A program made the translations under genes and the position numbers. 64,000 nucleotides of DNA from Adiantum capillus-veneris (lineage: Eukaryota > Streptophyta > Polypodiopsida > Polypodiales > Pteridaceae): NCBI GenBank assembly GCA_014529385.2, contig CM043960.1, positions 116,382,043 to 116,446,042 on the forward strand, given 5' to 3'. Below are positions 20,860 through 33,163 of the stretch, one piece after another. The notes under the pieces are model-generated. The model saw only the letters and a list, made by a program, of their open reading frames with translations, had not been told where the DNA came from and did no database searches. Positions within the stretch are counted from its first letter, which is position 1, and each line of letters starts with the position of its first letter.

Positions 20860-21766
20860 TACCAAAAGATTTTGGAAATTTTTTGGTAGAGTCTCCTTTG
20901 TATTTGGGACTATGTCAACCAAAATATAAGACAAAATGACCAAATATGTCACTCACAAAGCATGAAAGAGGGCAATGCCTCTCAAAAGCACATTGTATAG
21001 AGGTCAATTGAGGCGCATAAACTGTCAAACTGACCATAGACCGCCAACTCGGCGTCAAAAGAACCTATACCACTCTATACATGTCCTATGGCGAGGCCTC
21101 GTAAGGGATGCTCCAGCTACCTGTATCACACGGAAGGTATCTCCACATTCAAGAATACCCCAACTCAATGAAAACCTCACGCTATCAACCCTCAAGAATG
21201 TAGGTTATGCAACAAAATGTACAACCAAGTCTTAGAAATGGCTATCTTCCAGGCCAAGTCTCAAAAATGGCCGGGACTACCGTACTAGCCAAAAGATGGC
21301 TCCACAAAAGCGTACAATGGCAGTATCCACAAAGACGTACAAGTCTATCATGACACTCAAACATGCATCAAAAGCATGTGCATGCAAATAAACATCCCTG
21401 CAAGGAGTCAATCCGCTCTCAAAAGAGCTCAAACACTGTCAAAAGTGTCAACATATGCATGTACGCGTAAACAACTGCTCACATTGGAACTAGAGTATCA
21501 CAAGCACTAAAGCTTGTAGCCTGTGAGTTGATGCCGATGCCATAGCCAAAGTGGAGAGCGAGGCCAAGAAGCACAGAGAAAGATAACCAAGCCGCTCTAT
21601 GTACCTATACCTGTACATGTAGTCAAAGAAGACAATGCTGTCAAACTCTCACTATATGTGTGCGTATGAGGCCACTCCAAAAGAGGCTACACACTCCCCA
21701 ATCAACCGTGGGCTCTCGTAGATGGAAGAGACTGTAACAATGGTACCTGTAAAATTGGCTATGGAA
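20860..21766 (-). other. copia-1 leader between primer-binding site and gag
   Basis: About 0.9 kb of non-coding leader. Its part nearest gag (about 20880-21240) resembles the leader of copia-2 at 45480-45740, with shared words such as GACCGCCAACTCG, ACATGTCCTATGGCG and TTCAAGAATACCCCAACTCAA. Conservation without an open frame suggests RNA-level constraint or simply shared ancestry. Confidence 0.55.
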
Positions 21767-21778
21767 GCTCTATAACAC
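21767..21778 (-). other. Primer-binding site of copia-1
   Basis: GCTCTATAACAC on plus resembles GCTCTGATACCA, the complement of the initiator-Met tRNA primer site usual in plant copia elements. It lies 4 bp from the TG start of the 5' LTR at 21783. Confidence 0.5.
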
Positions 21779-22353
21779 AAAGTGCAATGGTTGGTTTCTG
21801 CTAGATCTACAACCTTGCAATTTTAAACAAAGTGTGTGGGATAGGTAAATCCTATTTAGTGAGGAAAATGGAGAGGACACATCAAAAAAACAAGAAATCC
21901 AGTGGACTATGCAGTTGTACTACCATTACGCTAATGGTAAGGGAGCAAGAATCTATGTGGACACCCACCATAAGTGCTATGTTGACAAAGACTTGGGAAA
22001 CCCTGAGTGAGCAAGTTGAGGCTGTCGGCAATGGAGACTAATATATTGACAAGAGAGGGGTTGCCTATCTTAGGACTGATAAACTTGATCTTGTAGATGC
22101 CATGGGAATGACTGGAACCAAAGATAAAGTCAACAGAGGAATCAAAAGACCTCCATTGGAGAATGATCCAAGAGCTAGTCATAGCCATGAAAGAGCTAGA
22201 AAGAGTGCTCATTGATAATCCTACGGTGGGATTGTACAAGTTAATGAGCAAAGACTATTACATCAAGAATTGGGAAAGCAGGTGCACTAACATCAAGCAG
22301 ACCTACATGTATGTCTATCAATTTGGAATTGGGAACCAATCTGTTTTGGTGGA

Positions 22354-22632
22354 TGGGTGAAAGCATGTTAACATGTCATGCTTTTTGTTGTCTCAAATAG
22401 TGATAGTTAGCACAATTTTTTACATATGCTAACTAGTACAATAACACGAGCTAGGTCTCTAAGATCTATGGCGTACGATATATCAATAGAAAGATCATGA
22501 ATCAAGGAATCCAAATGTAAAAAATCCGATAAATTTTGATATTATTTGTGAAAATTTTTACCGTGCATCCAAGTTTTTTGTAGATATGCTAACTAGCACA
22601 GAAAGCATGTCAGGTTAACATGCTTTTACCCA
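22354..22632. mobile_element. MITE with about 35-bp terminal inverted repeats
   Basis: The left end reads TGGGTGAAAGCATGTTAAC, and the right end inverted reads TGGGTAAAAGCATGTTAAC. Similarity continues through ATGCTTT. About 280 bp, AT-rich, no coding. It interrupts the gypsy gag. Neither 2-3 bp nor 8 bp target duplications are clear, so the superfamily is open. Confidence 0.65.
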
Positions 22633-23710
22633 GATAGCAAGCGGCATGAGTATAGGTATGCATGTATGATATACATGGATATGATTTCCTATTGAGAAGA
22701 ACCATTTGCTATCGTCTACTTAAATCAGATGGCTCCAAAAAGCTAATTGAAAAAGAGGCAAGTCTTATGATTAGATTCACTAAAATTCCACCCCATGTAG
22801 AGAGTACTTGTAGGACAGGATCATAGAGGGTCTCAAGAACAAGCAACTCAAGAAGGATTTGCACTTGAAAAAGTGGAAGAGGTTACAAAATAAGCCCTCT
22901 ACTTAGTGGACAACTGCCAAATTTATGGAGAAGTGTCGCAAGCTACATATGTGAATTCAACAGATTCTTGATCTATAGCTAGTGGATCAAGTACAACAAA
23001 AACACAATCACAACAACAAACACCCATGATACTGAGTATCTTGCATAGTAACTTGCGAGGAGAATGGGGCAAAAGTTGGGAATTCAAAACCAGAGAGTAC
23101 CACCATTGAGGTGATGTTTAAGTGTGGAGGGGACCATTCCACACAACAATGCACTATGTTTCCACAACCATATCCTAAGCAGGAGTGGTGTGCCATTGAG
23201 AATAAGTGGATCAACCATACCACTGAGGAATGCTATTACAATTGAGGACAAGTCAGGGTAAGGCAGCTATGCCTGTCCAAGATAGGATAATACCTCAACC
23301 ATCTATAGACCTTAAGAAACCCAATGAAAGGAAGGAAGAAAGTGAACAAGAATGGAGTTACAAAAATTTAGATGCAAATGAAAATCGACAAGAAACAACT
23401 AGCGAACAAGGCAAGAAAAAAGAGCGAAAACACCTTCAAGGGGGAGAACAAGCAAACACACGTCAAAAAGACTTGACAATTCAAGTGCTAGAGCACACTA
23501 TGGATGATCTTGTGTACCAGATACATCCTAATGTGCTAGAGGTCAAAGATGATTGGCCCAAAGAACTTTGAGATATGGTCAAGACAACTAGTGGTGAGAA
23601 TCAGGATTGGGGGTCAACACCCATTGCTAAAGTTGATCTTGACAAAGGCATGGTGGATGTCGACCTGCAATCCATGTATGGCAACCAAGGTACATAAAAA
23701 TCAGAGTATA

Positions 23711-23908
23711 GTAGGGAGGAAATCTTTAGGGAGTTGCCTTCTTACTTGGGGCCTTACAAAGAAAAATTAGAGGATAGTAGGGAGGAAATCTTTAGGGAGT
23801 TTCCTTCTTACTTGGGGCCTTACAAAGAAAAATTAGAGGATAGTAGGGAGGAAATATTTAGGGAGCTGCCTTCTTACTTGGGGACCTAAAAAGGAAAATC
23901 TAACATTA
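23711..23908 (+). repeat. 66-bp tandem repeat, three units, in gag
   Basis: Units start at about 23711, 23777 and 23843 and keep frame, encoding a 22-residue unit beginning SREEIFRELPSYLG and ending KEKLED. The units are nearly identical while the surrounding gag is decayed, which points to late amplification. Confidence 0.85.
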
Positions 23909-24941
23909 TGATCCTACCATCACAATGGGGAACCCTCAAGCCCATTTTAGATTCTCAGAGGTTGCAAGAACTCATGTCAACACCAGTGAGATGTACGCTA
24001 ACACTGGCCAAATTGCTAAAATCCAAACCACGTATGTGGAAAGATGTTGGAAAATGTCTTGAGAAAATGAAAATCAAAAACCCATTTGAAACTCTAACCT
24101 AAGAAATGGAGGAGTATCATAGATGGACAAAGGTTGAACGAAAAAAGAAATATAGTGAATTGAAATGGAAAATTAAAGAGGTGTGGACAACGGAATGGAG
24201 AGTGAAAACAAAAATGGGGAAGAGTAAAAAAGGGACGGGATAAGTGTACCATCTCATTACAAGAAATACACTATTCAGGATCGTAAAATCATTATTGAAC
24301 AACCAAAATGCGAAGAAGATGGAGCTCTAAAAAATCCTATGATGGATCTAAGTATGCTAAAAGAATAGATCTAACAAATCCAAGAGAAGAGCCTAGAGCT
24401 GCTTATATTGCTACATATCTATCTCTAGATAAGGAGGAATTATTGTTTTAGATGCTCAAAGAGTATAAGAATGTGCTTGCCTAGTCCTATAAGGACTTGA
24501 AGGGGGTTGATCTTGCCATCTTTCAACCAATTTCCTTAAATCCTAATGCTAAGCTAAGTAGACAACGTCCTTACACTTACAATGAAACTTTTGCAAAAGA
24601 AAATTAAAGAGGATATCAAAAAGCTAAAGGAATCTAAATTCTTATACTAAATTGAACACACAGATTGGGTGTCCCCAACTGTGGTGATATCTAAGAGTTA
24701 AGAGTGTGCTCTAATCTCAAAAAAGTGAACGCAGACACCATCCGTGACAATTATCCTCTTTCTATCACTTACCATGTCATGGAAAGAGTAGCAAGGAAGT
24801 GTGCATATAGCTTTTTGGATGGATTTTTAGGCTATAATCAATTGGCTATTAGACCGGAAGATTGGCATAAAACAACTTTTTCTACTAAGTGAGATATTTT
24901 TGCATATCAAGTGATGCCTTTTGGGATGACAAATGCACCAG

Positions 24942-26796
24942 TGTCGGGGGATAAAGGGTTTGAAGGCAAGCTGGGTCAGCGCTGGGCTGCTACCTCTGGG
25001 AAAAGAGAGAGCATTAAGAAGCACCACACCGTACAATAGACTAATAAATTTCTTGAAATGAAATGAAGAAAAAATATAAATAGATTTTAGATAACACGGA
25101 TAAGATATGATGCTCAATTGTCAAAGCGGCACCGTTTACAATACCATAATTTAGATTACCTATATATTAAGGAGTTTAAGGTCCCTTGCAATGGGTTAAC
25201 CCGACTCAATACTGGTAATAGAGAGAAAGGCTAGAAATATTATGTAGAAGAAGAAGAAGAGGGCACGGTGATCTCAATGGTGATGATGGAAGTCCCCTTC
25301 TCTTCTCTTTCGTAACTCATTCAAGAACTCTCCTTCTCCTACTCTTCTTGCTAAAAAATCCGCTCTTGTGATTTCCAAAAAAACTCTTTGAACTCTCCAC
25401 AAAAATGCTAAAAAAAATGATTTTATAGAGCCCATTGGCTAGTTGTAGCAAGTCCCCTGAGCATTGGACACTTGTTTGCTTCCTTGCATGCAAACTTCCT
25501 CTTATAGGCGTGTCAACTACTCCTCTCTCTCCTTCAATGTCCTTTGAGTACCGCAGGAAGCCCCCCCCACCCCCGGCACTATCGCTAGTGCTAGTGGGGG
25601 CTCCCCTTACTCTCAATAAAAGAGTTATCGAGTGTGGGATAGGGCCACAATGGTTATCACATCATAATTTGCTTCACAAGCCCTCAATGGAAGCGGCTGC
25701 CCGAAAACGCCACAATGGCACCAACGTCACCTGCACACTCCACCAAAAGCACCTGCATGCCGCCGTGCCATGGACAACGTGAGGGAGGGAGCTCCCCTCT
25801 CTCCCCCTTTGCTTACTGAGAATGAGAACCATTTCAATATATAGATTAGTCTATTATGTATCAATTCCTTATGTGAGATCAATTGATATGCCATGTGGCA
25901 GACTCTTCGCGTTCCAGCCCTCCGAGCTTCTCAAAAACTCCCACAAAACACTTTGGAAAAAACTTTGTGATTTCACTTAAATCTTGCTCCATTTCCTGCT
26001 CAGTGGTTCAATCCACAAGCCACAAAAAACCCGACAAAATTTCTAGTTCCTGACTTTGACCTGGGAAATCCCCACTGTATCTTGACTCCGCTGAGGCCTC
26101 GAACAATGCAGCTCAAAATGCAGAAAAATCACCTGATGCCCTCTTGCCGGCAACTGTTGCCCATTTCAAACTTCAATACCTTGTCGGTCCGAGGTGCTAT
26201 TGATGAGCCATAAACTCCTATGGCCTTCACACACCACATATTTGGCATGCAAATTCTAGAAAGGCTAAGAAAGCCCCAAATGGCGCATTGACCGAGACAA
26301 CCAACTTGGCATAGAATTGGTCCCCAATGAAAGTTCAATTAGCAATATCTCAACAACTAGAAACCCCCTTACCAATCAAATGCACTCCACAAGGTGATCA
26401 CTTCAAGCCCATGCAGTTACTTCATCCGTGATCCCTCATCTGCAGTTGCCCAATCCGGTACAAATCTGCAAACTACTCAAACTTCAAACTATCATAACTT
26501 CCTCACCGTAGCTCCAATTGATGAGCCCTAAAGACAACCTTGTAGAGCACTTTGAGTACTACAATTATAGTCCATAAACTTCTATCAGTGATCACTTCAA
26601 AAATACTCTCTTTTTAGCATCATCAAGACAATTTTTGGCCTTTTAAAGCTGCATTTGGCATACATTTAGTATTAAGCTAGCTTGTTATCAAGCCTTAATC
26701 ACTTTCATCACTATTCTATAAACACATAGCCTTCAAAGAAACTTAACTTGCATCCCTTTGTTCCTTTTCTCATCCTAGAAACAAAATTGTACGACA
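24942..26796. repeat. Probable solo LTR (1.86 kb) inside the gypsy RT
   Basis: It begins TGTCGGGGG and ends TACGACA, giving TGTCG/CGACA terminal inverted repeats like those of the gypsy at 31786. It splits the RT motif between NAP and ATFQ. It has no internal coding domains. The flanking 5 bp (ACCAG and TCGGC) do not match, so the target duplication is lost or the borders are slightly off. It has C-rich patches near 25560 and a TATA-rich stretch near 25840. Confidence 0.6.
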
Positions 26797-27249
26797 TCGG
26801 CCACCTTCCAAATACTCATGGCTCATGCTTTCAGAGAATACTTGTGTATATTTTTAAAAATCTACTTACATGATCTATGTAAGACCATATAGAGCATCTA
26901 AAAAAATGTTTGGAAAATGTATTACCTACCAGATTTGCCTTAATTTTTAAAAAAAAGTATTTTCATGGTTAGACATGGCAAAATACTAGGTCATATTGTA
27001 TCTGCTAATGGAATATCCATGGATATGAATAAAATCAAGGTGATTTTGACATGCCACGTCCAAACATAGTGACAAAGGTTCAATCATTCATGGGAATGGG
27101 ACATTGTGTATGTACTACATGAAGTTTATCTACATGTATGCAGTTATTGCCAAGCCTCTTTATGGTTTGATTTTGACCTTTGACTGGACAAAAAATTGTG
27201 AGAAATCATTTTAGAAATTGAAGCAAGGATTGGCATTAACACCAATCCT

Positions 27250-27766
27250 TAAAGAACCAGATTGGGAATAGGGGAATTTGCAATCATCCCTATTAGTGTC
27301 AAGATATTTGTCTCTACCACGAGTGAAGCTCCAATAAAATATTCTTTATTAGACCTTAGAGAAGTAGCAACGTCCCAAACTTCTTTCTTAATTGTGGGTA
27401 ACCTCGTTGGCAAGCATTGAACACCTTTGCTCCAAATCAAATTGCATACTTGTGTCCTTCTACATCATCTTGACCTATAGCCCACCCAACACCTATCGGG
27501 CTAGTGTCAACTGTTAAGATTACTGATCTTGTGCATTTGTAGTCAACCTTCCTCAGGGTGGGAGCCTCGGGAAGCATCTTCTTTAGTTTTCCGATAGCCT
27601 TCGTGTGAAATTCTTCACATACAAACCTTTTACCTTTTCTTAGCAATTGATATAGCACCTCTGTAACATGAGTAAAATGTGGAAACCAAATAAGGTAGAA
27701 TACACATGCACCCAAAAACCGATGAACTTCAATAACTAAAGAGCATGTTTTTTTCATCTTTTGCAT
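27250..27766 (-). pseudogene. Ty3/gypsy RT-connection and RNase H fragment
   Basis: Reading leftward from 27766: FLGACVFYLIWFPHFTHV, then LKKMLPEAPTLRKVDY, VILTVDTSPIGVGWAIGQ (RNase H first Asp) and KEVWDVATSLRSNKEYF with ETNIL. The style (IDY-type RNase H, FLG..VFY.IW.PHF) looks like the lineage of the young gypsy at 31786-39385, which lacks exactly this part. Orientation is opposite to its neighbours. Confidence 0.75.
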
Positions 27767-27839
27767 AGCTTTAACTTTAGCTGTACTTGTCCTTCTACTC
27801 TTTTTTTAGCATCATTAAGACAAATTTTTTGGCATCCTA

Positions 27840-28250
27840 TGATTGTGCATCAAAGCCTCTTATATTCCTTTGTACCTAAGAGAATCACATGTCACAATAG
27901 ACTTTATCCATCATGGGAAAATCAAAACCTACCAAAATGTGATGAGAATGGGAGTTTTCTAGCCTAGTATGAAATTTGATGCACACATGTATGTTAAAAA
28001 TTGCAAATCATGCATAAGAAGCGCCCTTAAGGGGTATGATACACTAGTTTAGATGAGCATAGCACCACATTGGAGTAATTATATTGTGGATTGTTTTAAC
28101 CAAGTTCCCTTCCCTGTGAACATGTCCAAAACCATGATAAAATCAATCAAAATTGAAGCATAGTCATATGAATTGATTGGCAACCAGAACTTAAAGCGAG
28201 AGAAACTTACCAGAAAAAGAAAAAAATGGTGATAAGAGATAAGAAAGGGG
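27840..28250 (+). pseudogene. Possible gypsy integrase zinc-finger trace
   Basis: Broken plus-strand reading gives DAHMYVKNCKSCIRSALKGYD, which resembles the second half of an integrase HHCC finger (C-x2-C), then IAPHWSNYIVDCF. The first His pair is not convincing. Confidence 0.35.
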
Positions 28251-28902
28251 GGCGGGGGGAGAAAACGACAACAAATTGACACTAAACGTGTTTTTCTATT
28301 TAAAGCTCATCAGTAGTGTTATTTTTTGTACAAGGATTGGGGGCTTATAAAAAGGGGTTGGGGGTTTCAAACCCAAGGTTGGTACAAAGGTGAGGATTAA
28401 GAGGAGGATAGAAGTTTTATTGGTACGTAAAAGTAAATGCAGGTATCTTTTGGTATTGAGAAGTAAATAATGGCAACTTTTGGTACGATGTGCACCATTA
28501 GGGGGGTTACATCAAGATAAGAGAGGCTAGAAGGATAAGGCAAAAAAGGTTTTTGGGGGAATAATCAATTTATAGAGAGGCATAAAAAGAGAAAAGAGGA
28601 TAGGATATATAAGAAACCGGTATTGTCACAAATGAAAATGTATTTCAATTGGCTAATTGTAAAGGATTCAAGATGCACTACCTAAAACTTGTTTTAAATG
28701 CCTTATGGGATTTAGAACATACCTACTCTGGTTATATAATGTCTATATTGAATAAATGATTAATTTAAAAATTTTTAAAAGTCTTAGAGAGTGTAAATAA
28801 AAATTTATTTGTTAAGTTTTTATACGCTTTCAAAAGTTAACGCATTCGATATGCCATTATAGATTCTAACTAGTTGTTTGTGTTTTCTTTGATTCAGAGT
28901 GA

Positions 28903-29445
28903 ACATGGTTCAAAAAGGAAAATCTGTGATGGTTCATGTTAATCTTGACTTTGTAAGTAACGATAAGAGAAAATGTTACTTAAATGTTTATGGAGTGCAA
29001 GGTGCACAATTTCCTAAAATGCACATCTTTGTCACTAGTGAAAAAGGCAAAAACAGATTTCATGATCTAGGGTAGGTAGTATCTACAAGTGGTTCAATGG
29101 TCGAAGGACATCTTGCCCTTGAATGCATTAAACATTAGGATACTTGGAAATTTTGAGTACCTATTGGCAAATTCCTATGGCATTGAAAAAATGGTCAAAG
29201 ACCAGGAAGAGACAATCTTTTCATGAGGTTGGGATGTTAATAAAGATTCATCTAATATCACTACAAATAGGTTACAAGATGCAATTATTATTTCTTTAAA
29301 AGGAAAGCAAGTGAAGGATAAGAAATCAACCAAGAAGATCACAACCAAAAAGACAAGGGGTGTAGCAATTGGTGTTGTAGATGTAGATAAGTCCATTTTG
29401 AGATTGGAGGACACAATTAGTCAACCCTCATTAAGGTTTGTGCAT
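28903..29445 (+). pseudogene. Second family A gene, unknown function (copy 2)
   Basis: It starts MVQKGKSVMVHVNLDF and contains YLNVYGVQGAQFPKMHIF. Stops and frame changes begin after HDLG. Later shared blocks are NSYGIEKMVKDQEETIFS, a Lys-rich stretch and GVVDVDKSILRLEDTISQ. Comparison with 15565-15888 gives the longer original gene outline. Confidence 0.5.
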
Positions 29446-30251
29446 TAAGGTTTATGGAGCTTGAACACTTAGAGAGAAAAGTATAAAATTAAAGAAGTGT
29501 GCTACATGAGGCATGAAAAAACATTCTGAATATTTTACTTTTAATATAAGGACAACGGGATTCCCATCACTATTTGTTTTCTTGCTCTTGATCAATATAA
29601 TTATCGTCAACTAAAGCCTAATTAAGTTTAAAATCATATGCTCTTCTTTATAGCAAGTGTAAATGAGACCTCATCATGTGCTTATCTAATTCCTATAAAA
29701 AATTGGACCAAAAGTCTGATGTTCCAATGACACGTATTGAGGTAGAAGAAGAAAGACTTGTTGAATACAGGTTCTTGATTATTGACGTCCAACAACAATT
29801 TATGCATCCAAAATGTTAAGATTTCAGTAAATGAAAAAGGATGGTGGCTCCTAAGATCTAATGCAAGTTCACAAGAAGAAAAAGACTCGGATTGTTGTAG
29901 ATCCACCCCCATAAGTTTCAATAGCCATATCAGTTATAGAAAATAAGGATGCCAAAGCACTATATATTAAGAAACCTTCCAGTGACATTCTCAAGCATTT
30001 TGTCACTGGATAAAGACCAACATATCATATGGGTGACTCTTGCTTTTGAGTTCAAGTATGAGAAGGCCTTGGCATTAAGTAGGTGAGTAGGGGAACCGAG
30101 GGAGCTTTGGAGTGATCTTTTTATGGAGAATGGACCCATTGGCAATATTAAAAAAAAATCTATCTCCATTAATTTTGTGCTAGACTCTTTAATTTCATCA
30201 AAAATCTCGCTGCCCAATGAGTGATAGCCACTCATCATCTACCCCATGTAA

Positions 30252-30253
<2 letters not shown>

Positions 30254-30305
<52 letters not shown>
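30254..30305. repeat. (CT)n microsatellite in family A copy 2
   Basis: About 26 units. It is the uninterrupted version of the site that carries a LINE fragment in copy 1. Confidence 0.95.
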
Positions 30306-30309
<4 letters not shown>

Positions 30310-30718
30310 AAGCATGACTTCTTAAGGGCACCAAAGTATGGATAAGCGATGTCTTGACCCCATCCCAACTCAAAGCCAAGAAACCAGAACTCCAGAAAGT
30401 TTGAGATGCACGAGAAGCCGGCAAATGGGCCATCTACCAAGGCGGCAAGGCCATCATTGAGGAATTTTGGGCCACAGAAACTCCCAATCCACATTTTCCT
30501 TCTCTTCCCACCTAAGTTACATTTGTCACAATTTTGTTGTATCCACATTAGTCATGATTCTCCATGTATCCCTCTAGTAAGAGTCACATCCATGTATGTC
30601 ATGTACCCCTCTAGTAAAAGGCCCACTCATGTATGCCGAATACCCCTAGTAAGAGGCTCAACCATGTATGTTTTCTTGGTCCCATAGGTCATATCTGACC
30701 TCCGAGGATGATAATGAA

Positions 30719-30737
30719 ATCTATCTATCTATCTATC
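30719..30737. repeat. (ATCT)n next to a LINE-tail motif
   Basis: ATCTATCTATCTATC follows TTGGTCCCATAGG and GATAATGAA. The same order of 3'-end motif then simple repeat marks the LINE end at 13629. Confidence 0.7.
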
Positions 30738-30952
30738 ACACTCTCGCTCTTTGGCACACATATACCCATATTTATCTCTCGCATAGTTCACAAAAAGGGT
30801 TACAAGAAAAAGAAAAAAACCACTTAATTACAAGATCAAACCACTTGAGAATAAGCATGTATCTATTCCAGAAGCATGTTGAAAGCGACTGTTCATAACG
30901 GTTTACAAAAAAAGAGCATTGTCTATATAATGCAAGGTTCAACATGAAATAT

Positions 30953-31780
30953 CTACTCTAAGTCATGGGCACGTGGATCTAATTCCACAATGTTTGGAAG
31001 CGGCCCCAATAGAGATGCTGACTTCAAGGCATGATTCATCTCATCTCCATGCCTCTTATCCCACTCCTGCATCTCTCTAAGTTGATGGGCTTCCATTTCC
31101 AAAATGGTGTGTGGTCTTATCAAAACTCCACGTTGCTCTTGAATATTGTCATCATATGGCCCATGTGGCTCCCCAACAAAGCCAACACCCCACATTCTCC
31201 TCCATACTGCACGACAACATCATTCTCATTTGTATACTGTGCGAGCAACCTTCAAATAAATCAATTCCCATGTTCCATACCTCGTGTACAACAAAAAAAA
31301 GTAAAAGCAAGTAGAAAAACATTATTTTTAGATAGAAGGTTCTAGAGTTACCTCGCATAGGTGTCCCATCCTCCTTTTTTGTCCAATCATCACCCTCTAA
31401 GAAAATCAAACCAGGTGTTGCTTGATGGTATGTCAATGGCCTCTAATGTCCTAGTGTGCTCTTTCCTCATTACTGAACCAACATTGTGCGCACAATTCTA
31501 CTATCTTTCTTGCATATTGGTGTCTTACAGACAACTACGTCTAGGTGGTTTTCATGCCATCCAAAAGTAGGAGCAATATCACGAACCATGCCATAGTTAT
31601 TTGGCTGGAAGAAACCTACAAATACACCTTTGTCATTAGTTGTTGCAAGTCCAATTCAAGCAAGTTGTCCAAACTGGCATACTTCCATTTTGTTCCAATT
31701 TGGCATATCAGAATCAAAGAGCCCATACACAGGATTATTAGATGGTAGAAATAGAATAGAAGCGTTCACTGTGCAAACAT
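30953..31780 (-). pseudogene. First family A gene, 3' exons (copy 2)
   Basis: Blocks match 11260-12065 in reverse: FLPSNNPVYGLFDSDMPN near 31740, GWHENHLDVVVCKTPIC near 31540, and a C-terminal run at 31195-30953 with REMQEWDKRHGDEMNHAL. Frame changes are present. Function unknown. Confidence 0.4.
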
Positions 31781-32613
31781 GACGGTGTCGTGCTGTGACA
31801 CGTACATAGTGGGAACGCATGCTACAAAATCTATCTTGTATTTTTTTTAGATACATAATTATATTTCCTATAATGTACATATTCATATGTAAGTATAAAA
31901 ATAAGCTTTCTATCTCATCTTATTATTTATCTCAAGGGTAATGTATTCTTACTTTACCATAAAAAAAAAAACTATGGGAAAAGTGTCAATAGCTCCGCCT
32001 CTTTAACTTGGGGCAAAAAGCATTGATTCTTTATTTCTACTATTTCATTATCATCTCACACCCTAGCTAGATCCTATATCTAGGGTAAACTCCAATATAT
32101 ATATATTCTATGTATTTTTTATACTTTTCTTATATTTCTTTTTAAATAGCTACTAGGAGAGAATCAAATCCTAGTGGGACACTAGGTGGCATGATTTCAA
32201 AGATACACTTATTTTAATGCATTATTGCAAGCATGATTACAAAACTTTGTCAAGGAGCAATGTCATGCTTTCATATGGCATGAGGTGTCCTTTGGAATTA
32301 AATGAAAGTCAAGGCTAAGGAGACCACATGAAGACTTTTGCTGCCATAAATGGACCCTATTTTGATGAATTTTTTACACAAGGTTCCAATCCTAATTGGA
32401 GAATGATTTTAAAATGAAAATCGTAGCTAATGAGCTGAAGTTTCTGCCCATATTTTTACTGTTTTATTTGGATCTACGGTTGAGGAGATATGATCAAAAT
32501 ACTGGACCCAGTTCTGCCCACATCATGCAGGGACAGCTCATTTCCAACTTTTCCAATTCCTGTTCACACTGGCTCCTCTCTTCTTGTGTAAATCCTTGTG
32601 GGTTCCCTTCACC

Positions 32614-32621
32614 TATAAAAG
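32614..32621 (+). promoter_or_regulatory. TATA box of the gypsy-1 LTR
   Basis: TATAAAAG in the context CACCTATAAAAGGGG is a strong plant TATA box, repeated exactly in the 3' LTR at about 38203. Transcription would start near 32645, giving an R-U5 region of more than 1.1 kb. Confidence 0.75.
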
Positions 32622-33163
32622 GGGACCTCTTCTTACTTGGAAGGAACTCAAGCATTCAAGCCATTGATGAGAGAAATTCTTGAGGGAGTGAGTAGTAATG
32701 CCTGATTGTACTTAGCCCCATTAACATAAGCCCAAGCCTACACTTTCTCCTAGAGGAAAACTAGCCATTCTTGTACGCCATCCTTGGAGGATCAACTCTA
32801 ATCAAAGAAGGTGTTGTACTTGGCGTATCAATCAACGTTGAATTCTCCCCTCTTCTTCTCTCTCCCATCAATAATGGTGCCGAAGGGTTTCAAGTAAGAT
32901 GTGTTCTACATTGATGTTTTCTTGATTTCTTGTTGTTTTCATTTTCATCTCTAATCCAACATATATATATGTATCTAATCTCATCTCCTTAACCAAACCT
33001 ATCTCTCTCATTCTTAGCAATTCATCCTCTCTAGGTTCTCTTTGCTACAGGTACATCTCTCCCCGCAGTATCCTTATTGCCTACGGGCAAGAATAGGGCT
33101 TGGGAGGGAAACTTCTCATCTCTTCACTTCTCTCGTATCTACATTTCTCACATACTATCCTAG

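Larger units (their letters stand above)
16661..21860 (-). mobile_element. Decayed Ty1/copia retrotransposon (copia-1)
   Basis: The element runs right to left. A 5' LTR fragment starts at 21783, the primer-binding site is at 21767-21778, and a long leader follows. Gag starts at 20848, then protease, integrase, RT and RNase H down to 17114. A polypurine tract (AAGTGGGAC on minus) lies at about 17023-17035, and the 3' LTR is at 16661-17022. The order Gag-PR-IN-RT-RH defines Ty1/copia. Many stops and frame changes and the truncated right LTR show it is dead. Confidence 0.85.
21900..27265 (+). pseudogene. Decayed Ty3/gypsy gag-pol, interrupted twice
   Basis: Gag-like sequence runs from about 21.9 kb. 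Zinc-knuckle-like motifs lie at about 23120-23240 (CGGDHSTQQC and HTTEECYY). A charged tail carries a 66-bp tandem repeat. Broken RT follows: TDWVSPTVVISK near 24660, DNYPLSITYHVMERV, FLDGFLGYNQLAI and PFGMTNAP ending at about 24940. After the solo LTR it resumes at 26797 with ATFQILMAHAFREYL, DHIEHLKKCLENVL, LGHIVSANGISMD and LALTPILKEPDWE. The catalytic YxDD box falls in a damaged part. Stops and frame changes are frequent. It is a dead element. Confidence 0.8.
28640..31785 (-). repeat. Family A copy 2, segment a
   Basis: Inverted counterpart of 11250-16375. It holds the second gene (28903 onward on plus), the (CT)n site, the minisatellite at 30565-30672 and the 3' exons of the first gene (30953-31780). 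It ends where the young gypsy inserted, at 31786. Confidence 0.85.
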
